Shown here in pieces: positions 1 through 7,046 of a DNA stretch of 7,046 bases; position 1 is the stretch's first letter, and each line of letters begins with the position of its first letter. A program made the position numbers and the translations under genes. The DNA comes from an uncultured Lachnospiraceae bacterium (GTDB lineage Bacteria > Bacillota > Clostridia > Lachnospirales > Lachnospiraceae), in contig CAMOQY010000073.1 of assembly GCA_946623295.1 (NCBI GenBank), positions 1 to 7,046 on the forward strand, given 5' to 3'. The notes beneath the pieces are model-generated. The model ran no database searches and was not told where the DNA came from. It saw only the letters and a program-made list of their open reading frames with translations.

Positions 1-974
1 TCACCTGCATCCACGCGCTTGCCCTACCGGGCAAGACCGCTCCTGCCGCCGCGGTTTCTTCGGGCTCCTCAGAGGGCGCCATATCCCCGAGAGCCAGAGC
101 TCTTGCGGCAAAGACCGGCGCGGACATTTCGCGCGCCGTTGCCACCGGTCCCGAGGGACGCATTATAGAAAGAGATATTCAGAAGGCTCTTGATCAGGGC
201 TTCCTGGTGGGTCAGGCTCCTGTTTCCGCAGCTGCTCCCGCTCCTGCCGCAGCCGCCTGCGTATGCGCCGACGGGCCCGAGTACGACGAGGAAGCTCTTC
301 CCAATATCCGCAAGGTCATCGCGAAGGCCATGCACGGTTCGATTTCTTCCATGGCTCAGCTCACCATGAACTCCAGCTTCGATGCTACGGCTATCCTGGC
401 GTACCGCGCTCAGGTAAAGGCCTGCGCGGAGAAAATGGGCCTGGAAAACATCACCCTGAACGACATAGTGCTCTACGCGGTATCGCGCGTACTGCTCAGA
501 TACAGAGATATAAACGCCAACTTTGTGGATGATAAGATGCGCTATTTCAGACATGCGAATATCGGCGTGGCAGTAGATACCGAGAGAGGACTTCTGGTGC
601 CTACGCTGATGCATGCCGATACGCTCTCGCTCAACGAGATCTCGGCCGAGGCAAAGGCCCTTATCGCCGAGGCCAAGAGCGGCAGCATCAATCCCGACAA
701 GCTCACCGGCGGCAGCTTTACCGTCACGAATCTTGGCTCACTGGGCGTCGAGAGCTTCACACCCATCAACAACCCGCCTCAGACGGCTATCCTTGGCGTA
801 TGCTCGATCACACGCCGCATAAAGACCGGAGCAGACGGCAAAGACGTAAGTTATCCGGCCATGGGTCTGTCCCTGACCGTGGACCACAGAGTTATAGACG
901 GATCGCCCGCAGCCCGCTTCCTCAAGGAAGTCTGCGACGGACTGGAGCATTTTGACCTGCTCCTGGCGAAATAG
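1..974 (+). CDS. Dihydrolipoamide acyltransferase (E2) of a 2-oxoacid/acetoin dehydrogenase complex, 5' partial
   Basis: E2 moves an acyl group from E1 through a swinging lipoyl arm to CoA and forms the core of the complex in the cytoplasm. The frame is open from base 3 with no start in the window, so the gene begins upstream; 323 residues are visible. Residues 1-10 (TCIHALALPG) look like the last strand of a lipoyl domain. An Ala/Ser-rich linker follows, then the peripheral E3-binding domain at residues 27-63 (ISPRARALAAKTG, then GPEGRIIERDI; bases 81-191). After an Ala/Pro linker comes the catalytic acyltransferase domain to the end. It carries the signature DHRVIDG, with the catalytic His at 885-887 and the Asp at 897-899. 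A GTG at 207 could be called as a start but would cut off the E3-binding domain, so it is rejected. The stop codon overlaps the ribosome site of the E3 gene, so the two are co-transcribed. The acyl substrate is not determined by sequence. Confidence 0.93.
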   Translation, partial: TCIHALALPGKTAPAAAVSSGSSEGAISPRARALAAKTGADISRAVATGPEGRIIERDIQKALDQGFLVGQAPVSAAAPAPAAAACVCADGPEYDEEALPNIRKVIAKAMHGSISSMAQLTMNSSFDATAILAYRAQVKACAEKMGLENITLNDIVLYAVSRVLLRYRDINANFVDDKMRYFRHANIGVAVDTERGLLVPTLMHADTLSLNEISAEAKALIAEAKSGSINPDKLTGGSFTVTNLGSLGVESFTPINNPPQTAILGVCSITRRIKTGADGKDVSYPAMGLSLTVDHRVIDGSPAARFLKEVCDGLEHFDLLLAK

Positions 975-985
975 GAGGGACCGGT

Positions 986-2341
986 ATGTATGAACTGATA
1001 GTTATCGGCGGAGGCCCCGCCGGATACAACGCAGCGGAAAAGGCCGCCGAAGGCGGACTGTCGACCTGCGTTATCGAAAAGAGAGCTCTGGGCGGGACCT
1101 GCCTGAACGAAGGCTGCATCCCTACCAAGACTCTGCTTTATTCCGCAAAAATCTACGACTACGCAAAGCACAGCGCCCCCTACGGCGTCAGCTTTACCGG
1201 CGCGTCCATCGATCATCCCGCCATCATCGCCCGTAAAAACAAGGTCGTAAAGACCCTTGTCGCGGGCGTAGGCTCCAAGATGAAGAGCCGCGGGATCGAC
1301 GTGATCAAGGAGACTGCGCGCATCACCGGACGCAAGGGCGACGTCTTTACGGTAGCTGCCGGAGATCAGGTGATCGAGGGCAGAAGGATCCTCGTCTGCA
1401 CCGGCTCTGAGGCAGCGCTTCCGCCCATCGACGGACTGAAGGATTCCCTGGCGAGCGGCTTTGCCGTGACCAACAGAGAGATCCTTGACATGAAGGAAGT
1501 GCCCGGCACGCTCCTCGTGGTCGGCGGCGGAGTCATAGGCCTTGAGATGGTCAGCTACTACAATTCCATCGGCACCGAGGTCATAGTCCTCGAGATGCTG
1601 GATCATATCGCCGGCCCCACGGACCGCGAGATCTCCGGCATGCTGAAAAAAGAATACGAAAAGAGAGGCGTGCGCTTTATCCTCGGAGCGAAGGTAACTT
1701 CCGTGAGAGACGGAAAGATCACCTATGAGCTTGGCGGCGAGAGCTGCGAGGTAAAGGGTGACAAGGCGCTCATTTCCATCGGCAGGCGGGCTGTTTCCGC
1801 CGGGCTGGGACTTGAGGAGCTCGGCGTGGAGATCCGGCGCGGCGCAGTGGTTACAGACGAACACTGCAGGACGAGCGTCCCCGGGATCTGGGCCGCCGGC
1901 GATGTAAACGGCCGCAGCATGCTGGCGCACACAGCCTACCGCGAGGGCGAGGCTGCCGTCAGAGATATGCTGGGCATAGCCGATAAGGTAGATTATGATG
2001 CGATCCCTTCGGTCATCTACACCAACCCCGAGGTCGCCTGCGTAGGCGAAAGCGAGGAATCCGCCCGCGAGAAGGGCCTGGATGTAGAGATCAAAAAGAT
2101 CCCGCTGCGTTTTTCCGGCCGCTATCTTGCCGAGAATGAGGGCGGAAACGGCATCATGAAGATAATAGTTGACAAGGAACATGGCAGGATCCTCGGATTT
2201 GCCATGATCGGCAGCTATGCCTCGGAGATCATCTACGGCATCGCCATGATGGTGGGCCGCGAGATGCGCCTCTCCGAGATACAGAAGTACGTATTCCCGC
2301 ACCCTACGGTAGGCGAGGCCTTCCGTGAGGCGATCTTCTAA
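986..2341 (+). CDS. lpdA: Dihydrolipoyl dehydrogenase (E3)
   Basis: This flavoprotein reoxidises E2-bound dihydrolipoamide and passes the electrons to NAD+. The 451 residues show the FAD-binding motif GGGPAG (8-13), the redox disulfide GGTCLNEGCIPTK with Cys39 and Cys44, the NAD-binding motif GGGVIG (180-185), the second FAD motif AAGDV (303-307) and the C-terminal active-site dyad in HPTVGE (His439, Glu444). No N-terminal lipoyl domain is present, unlike some clostridial E3 proteins. The C-terminus ends only seven residues after Glu444, slightly shorter than many family members. ATG 986 is preceded by AGGAGGGA at 973-980, which overlaps the E2 stop codon and gives tight coupling. Its place directly after E2 marks it as the E3 of this complex. 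The related mercuric or glutathione reductases are unlikely given this context and the lipoamide-type His/Glu motif. Confidence 0.95.
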   Translation: MYELIVIGGGPAGYNAAEKAAEGGLSTCVIEKRALGGTCLNEGCIPTKTLLYSAKIYDYAKHSAPYGVSFTGASIDHPAIIARKNKVVKTLVAGVGSKMKSRGIDVIKETARITGRKGDVFTVAAGDQVIEGRRILVCTGSEAALPPIDGLKDSLASGFAVTNREILDMKEVPGTLLVVGGGVIGLEMVSYYNSIGTEVIVLEMLDHIAGPTDREISGMLKKEYEKRGVRFILGAKVTSVRDGKITYELGGESCEVKGDKALISIGRRAVSAGLGLEELGVEIRRGAVVTDEHCRTSVPGIWAAGDVNGRSMLAHTAYREGEAAVRDMLGIADKVDYDAIPSVIYTNPEVACVGESEESAREKGLDVEIKKIPLRFSGRYLAENEGGNGIMKIIVDKEHGRILGFAMIGSYASEIIYGIAMMVGREMRLSEIQKYVFPHPTVGEAFREAIF

Positions 2342-2350
2342 AATACAGAA

Positions 2351-2355
2351 AGGAG
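2351..2355 (+). promoter_or_regulatory. Distant Shine-Dalgarno site of the transketolase N-subunit gene
   Basis: AGGAG lies in the 30-base gap between the E3 gene and the transketolase N gene, but 16 bases before ATG 2372, more than the usual 5-10. An in-frame TGA at 2363-2365 rules out any start between this site and ATG 2372. There is no other Met codon before the conserved SGH motif, so ATG 2372 remains the best start. Translation may be less efficient here, or may lean on coupling from the E3 gene (inference). Confidence 0.5.
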
Positions 2356-2371
2356 TCGTAACTGATTTCAA

Positions 2372-3211
2372 ATGACTACTGAGACAAAAGAACTCAAGGC
2401 TCTGGCGGCAAAGATCAGGATCGCCGCGCTGACAGCCATCAATTCCATCGGCTCCGGCCACACGGGCGGCGCGCTCAGCATAGCTGACGCACTGGCTGTG
2501 CTCTATGGCCGCGAGATGCGGGTCGATCCCGCAAACCCCTCCTGGCCCGAGCGTGACAAGCTCGTCTGCTCCAAGGGCCACGCCGGCCCCGCGGTCTACG
2601 GAACGCTGGCGGTAAAGGGCTTTTTCCCTTATGAAGAGCTGCGCACCCTGAACCAGGGCGGCACGAGACTCCCCAGCCACTGCGACAGGAACAAGACTCC
2701 CGGCATCGACATGACTACGGGATCTCTCGGACAGGGCGTATCGCTTGCCTGCGGCATGGCTCTGGGCGAGAAGCTTCGCGGACGCGACAGCCGCGTTTTC
2801 CTCATCGTAGGCGACGGCGAGACAAACGAAGGCCAGGTATGGGAGGGCTTCTCCTTTGCTTCGGCCAAAAAGCTCGGCAACCTCGTAGTCCTGCTCGACT
2901 GGAACAAGCGCCAGCTGGACGGCTGGACCGTCGACATACACGATATGGGTGATTTTGAAGCAAAGTTCAAGGCCTTTGGTTTCGATACCGTAAAGGTCAA
3001 CGGCAATGACGTGGATGAGCTTGCCGCGGCGCTCGAGCGCACGAGAAAGGGCGGAGACAAGCCCTACGCGATCGTCATGGATACCGTCAAGGGCGCAGGT
3101 ATCAAGGAAGTCGCCGAGACTGCCATGAACCACACCTATCCGGTTACCGATGAAAATCTGGCGATCTGGAAAGAGCGCCTTGAGGCAGAGATCAAGGAAT
3201 TGGAGGGTTGA
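2372..3211 (+). CDS. Transketolase, N-terminal (TPP-binding) subunit
   Basis: Transketolases move a two-carbon ketol unit between sugar phosphates using TPP; in many bacteria the enzyme is split into two chains. This 279-residue chain is the N-terminal half, which binds the TPP diphosphate. Visible features are GSGHTGG with His30, SKGH with His70, TTGSLGQGV (115-123), and the TPP/Mg motif GDG (147-149) leading to the Asn of DWNKRQLDG (Asn178). The usual GHPGG reads GHTGG here. The length is typical for a stand-alone N subunit. The partner starts only 4 bases after the stop. Its place inside an E2-E3/E1 cluster suggests a dedicated, pathway-specific transketolase rather than the housekeeping one (inference). 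The donor and acceptor sugars are unknown. A split DXPS-like enzyme is less likely because the chain matches split transketolases throughout. Confidence 0.93.
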   Translation: MTTETKELKALAAKIRIAALTAINSIGSGHTGGALSIADALAVLYGREMRVDPANPSWPERDKLVCSKGHAGPAVYGTLAVKGFFPYEELRTLNQGGTRLPSHCDRNKTPGIDMTTGSLGQGVSLACGMALGEKLRGRDSRVFLIVGDGETNEGQVWEGFSFASAKKLGNLVVLLDWNKRQLDGWTVDIHDMGDFEAKFKAFGFDTVKVNGNDVDELAAALERTRKGGDKPYAIVMDTVKGAGIKEVAETAMNHTYPVTDENLAIWKERLEAEIKELEG

Positions 3212-3215
3212 GAGT

Positions 3216-4178
3216 ATGATAAAGATCGTATATAACGGAGAGCTTGACCCCAGACTTTGCAAGCAGGTCCTTGGTTCGACCATTCCCGCTCTGGCGGAGG
3301 CCGACCCTGATGTGATTTATCTGGATTCGGATCTGATGAACTGTATCGGCACCGCCAAGTGGGGCGCCGCACATCCCGACCGCGCGATCAACTGCGGTAT
3401 CGCGGAGGCAAATATGATCGGAGTGGCCTGCGGCCTGGCTTCAGAGGGCTTCAAGCCCATCGTGCACAGCTTCGGCTGCTTCTCGTCGCGCCGCTGCTTT
3501 GACCAGGCGTTCCTTTCCGCCGGTTATGCGAAAAACGATATCACGATCCTCGGCACCGACCCCGGCGTCACGGCCACGATGAACGGCGGTACGCATATGC
3601 CCTTTGAGGATATGGCGCTTTACCGCGCTCTGCCCGGTTCGACCGTCATCGACATCACCGATCCGACGATGCTCGAGAGCGTGCTTCATCAGTGCGTGGA
3701 TCTTCCCGGAGTTAAATATGTACGCGTCGGACGCAAATCATACGCCAAGGTCTACGAAGAGGGCAGCGAGACGCCCATCGGCAAGGCCATCACGCTCCGC
3801 GAGGGCAGCGATGCCGTGGTATTTGCTACCGGCATCATGATCCACGAGGCCATGCAGGCCGCCCAGGCTCTCGAAAAAGAGGGCATCTCGGTAGCCGTGG
3901 TCGATATGTTCACGGTCAAACCGATCGACGTGGATGCGGTCTGCGAGTGGGCCGGAAAGACCGGAGCCGTCGTGACTGCCGAGAACCACAACCGCTACGG
4001 CGGACTTACCTCCGCTGTCAGCGAAGTCCTTGGAGCGCGCTGCCCCGTGCCGATCGAGCACGTAGCCGTCGAGGATGAGTTCGGCGAGGTCGGTACCCAG
4101 AGCTACCTGCAGAAGCGCTTCGGACTTACTGCCGAGCATGTCGCCGAGGCAGTCCGCAAGGTGATCTCACGCAAGTGA
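3216..4178 (+). CDS. Transketolase, C-terminal (pyrimidine-binding) subunit
   Basis: This is the second half of the split transketolase, 320 residues, containing the pyrimidine-binding and C-terminal domains. Glu64 in GIAEANMIGV is the expected glutamate that activates the TPP aminopyrimidine. HSFGCFSSRRCFDQ (84-97) matches the aromatic pocket segment, and GGTHMPFEDMALYRALPG (124-141) matches the substrate-binding GPTH-type motif with His127. The C-terminal domain carries VTAENHNRYGGL (253-264). An in-frame start at 3150 lies inside the preceding gene. ATG 3216 is preferred because GGAGGG at 3202-3207 sits 8 bases before it and the family starts at this point. The 4-base gap to the N subunit indicates translational coupling, as expected for two chains of one active site. 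After this gene comes a 248-base gap with a palindrome and a promoter, so the first transcript may end or be attenuated here. Confidence 0.93.
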   Translation: MIKIVYNGELDPRLCKQVLGSTIPALAEADPDVIYLDSDLMNCIGTAKWGAAHPDRAINCGIAEANMIGVACGLASEGFKPIVHSFGCFSSRRCFDQAFLSAGYAKNDITILGTDPGVTATMNGGTHMPFEDMALYRALPGSTVIDITDPTMLESVLHQCVDLPGVKYVRVGRKSYAKVYEEGSETPIGKAITLREGSDAVVFATGIMIHEAMQAAQALEKEGISVAVVDMFTVKPIDVDAVCEWAGKTGAVVTAENHNRYGGLTSAVSEVLGARCPVPIEHVAVEDEFGEVGTQSYLQKRFGLTAEHVAEAVRKVISRK

Positions 4179-4197
4179 TCGTTTTGCATGTGATTGT

Positions 4198-4341
4198 ATT
4201 TTGGGCAAATGCAGCCTGAAGGCGGTGCTTCTTCGGCCGCCGGCGCTTAATGAGAACGAGCGTAAGCTCAGTTCGAATTTAGCGTCCGCTGCGAGGCGAA
4301 GGCAGCGAAAGCGTGCCGCCGCAGGCGCATTTGGCAAAAAT
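4198..4341. repeat. Long imperfect palindrome, candidate structured RNA or MITE/REP-like element
   Basis: Almost the whole stretch folds back on itself. Outer arms 4198-4212 and 4327-4341 pair at 13 of 15 positions. They continue as 4214-4218 with 4322-4326 (GCCTG/CAGGC), 4221-4225 with 4316-4320 (GGCGG/CCGCC), 4227-4230 with 4309-4312 (GCTT/AAGC), 4231-4235 with 4297-4301 (CTTCG/CGAAG), 4241-4243 with 4286-4288 (CGG/CCG) and 4244-4251 with 4277-4284 (one T/T mismatch). The apex pairs 4254-4257 with 4271-4274 and 4258-4261 with 4266-4269, closed by a GTAA loop. Between them, GA at 4252-4253 faces GA at 4275-4276. A GNRA-type loop and a tandem G-A step are typical of structured RNA. A local hairpin CGCTGC/GCAGCG (4287-4292, 4302-4307) competes with part of the long fold. 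No target-site duplication is clear. It could be a miniature mobile element, a transcription terminator/attenuator or a cis-regulatory leader. Confidence 0.7.
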
Positions 4342-4358
4342 GCTTTGTAGTGTATAAA
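4331..4358 (+). promoter_or_regulatory. Putative sigma-A-type promoter of the E1 gene
   Basis: TTGGCA (4331-4336, 5 of 6 to TTGACA) and TATAAA (4353-4358, 5 of 6 to TATAAT) are separated by 16 bases in an AT-rich pocket of otherwise GC-rich DNA. Transcription would start near 4365 and give a leader of about 60 bases before ATG 4427. The -35 box lies in the right arm of the palindrome. The E1 gene could therefore be expressed apart from the upstream genes. Confidence 0.55.
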
Positions 4359-4426
4359 TAATACCGCCGGTGACGGGGGCAGCAGAAGAGGGCCACGGAA
4401 AACGGCGTGAAAAGGAGAAAAAAACA
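4344..4426 (+). other. Leader of the E1 gene with a small GNRA hairpin and ribosome site
   Basis: This stretch carries the -10 box, a short hairpin CCG-GTGA-CGG (4367-4376) and purine-rich sequence. The ribosome site AGGAG at 4413-4417 lies 9 bases before ATG 4427 and decides that start. CGCCG (4365-4369) could instead pair with CGGCG (4403-4407), close to the ribosome site. I see no recognisable riboswitch. In particular, the conserved TPP-riboswitch CTGAGA segment is absent. Confidence 0.4.
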
Positions 4427-6910
<2,484 letters not shown>

Positions 6911-6929
6911 CAGCCTGATTTTCAGAGAT

Positions 6930-6958
6930 GGAGGCATGCGCCCTTAGGCCATGCCTCC
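6930..6958 (+). terminator. Hairpin between the E1 gene and the next gene (weak terminator or processing site)
   Basis: GGAGGCATG (6930-6938) pairs perfectly with CATGCCTCC (6950-6958). With C6939 bulged, GCC/GGC (6940-6942, 6947-6949) extends the stem to 12 pairs, with a CTTA loop. The following bases are GATATTGTAAG, a poor T-tract, so full intrinsic termination is doubtful. With the next start only 22 bases beyond, partial termination or transcript-end protection that sets the ratio between E1 and the next gene is plausible. Confidence 0.45.
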
Positions 6959-6979
6959 GATATTGTAAGAGGACAAAAA

Positions 6980-7046
6980 ATGAGTTTAAAGCACATAGTA
7001 GAAATATCCAACCGCTACGGATCGGACCCCGAATACGTCCTGGCCG
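6980..7046 (+). CDS. Start of a gene, tentatively class II aldolase/adducin family, 3' partial
   Basis: ATG 6980 follows AGAGGA (6968-6973) at a spacing of 6 and opens a frame running off the window after 22 codons. The visible N-terminus contains HIVEISNRYGSDPEYVLA. From memory of the family, this resembles the first helix of class II aldolase/adducin proteins of the rhamnulose-1-phosphate aldolase or aldolase/short-chain dehydrogenase type, where an N-terminal YGSDP..VLA segment leads into a GGGNTS motif. That motif would lie just beyond the window end and cannot be seen. Such enzymes cleave or epimerise sugar phosphates at a metal site, which would suit a cluster with a transketolase. Only 22 residues support the call, so the gene start is firm but the product is tentative. 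Confidence 0.5.
   Translation, partial: MSLKHIVEISNRYGSDPEYVLA

Noticed and set aside
207..974. E2 gene starting at GTG 207
   Set aside because: The frame is open upstream and encodes a clear E3-binding domain at bases 81-191, so the gene continues past the window edge.
851..3283. 810-codon open frame on the minus strand opposite the E3 and transketolase genes
   Set aside because: It is antisense to well-conserved genes, its translation shows no domain I recognise, and long antisense frames are expected from the GC-rich codon bias here.
4270..4277. AGTTCGAA, resembling the T-loop of a tRNA
   Set aside because: No acceptor, anticodon or D stems can be built around it; the bases are used in the palindrome stem.
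4198..4341. CRISPR array or insertion sequence in the 4179-4426 gap
   Set aside because: There are no regularly spaced direct repeats and no transposase; the structure is one inverted repeat only.
4344..4426. Possible TPP riboswitch before the TPP-dependent E1 gene
   Set aside because: The conserved CTGAGA segment and the paired helices of that class are not present.
4370..4426. Upstream GTG start adding 19 residues to E1
   Set aside because: No ribosome site precedes it, the added residues are charged and low-complexity, and AGGAG at 4413-4417 fits ATG 4427.

Overview
The window holds one co-directional, plus-strand cluster of thiamine- and lipoate-dependent carbon-skeleton enzymes, from a GC-rich genome with strong Shine-Dalgarno sites. 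The split transketolase, the E1 alpha/beta fusion, the purine-rich ribosome sites and a codon use mixing AGA with CGC point to a Firmicute of the class Clostridia (Lachnospiraceae- or Oscillospiraceae-like). That assignment is inference, not proof.

Layout. 1-974: 3' part of an E2 acyltransferase gene (end of a lipoyl domain, linker, E3-binding domain, catalytic domain). 986-2341: dihydrolipoyl dehydrogenase (E3). 2372-3211 and 3216-4178: the N- and C-terminal halves of a transketolase as separate genes. 4179-4426: a 248-base gap filled mostly by a long imperfect palindrome (about 4198-4341) with RNA-like details, followed by a good sigma-A-type promoter whose -35 box lies in the right arm of the palindrome. 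4427-6910: an 827-residue E1 in which the alpha and beta chains of a 2-oxoacid/acetoin-type dehydrogenase are fused. 6911-6979: a short spacer with a hairpin. 6980-7046: the first 22 codons of a further gene, tentatively a class II aldolase/adducin-family protein.

How the parts fit. E1 (TPP-dependent decarboxylation or C-C cleavage), E2 (acyl transfer to CoA through lipoate) and E3 (reoxidation of dihydrolipoate with NAD+) form a complete lipoamide dehydrogenase complex. The order is unusual: E2-E3-transketolase-E1 instead of E1-E2-E3. The two transketolase genes inside the cluster, and a probable aldolase after it, suggest that the complex serves a sugar or sugar-acid breakdown route in which a ketose is cut by transketolase or aldolase and the resulting keto compound is oxidised to an acyl-CoA. 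The substrate cannot be read from this sequence.

The most unusual signals are the structured palindrome and its promoter before the E1 gene, and two insertions in the alpha half of the E1 fusion. Both insertions lie next to conserved active-site segments.
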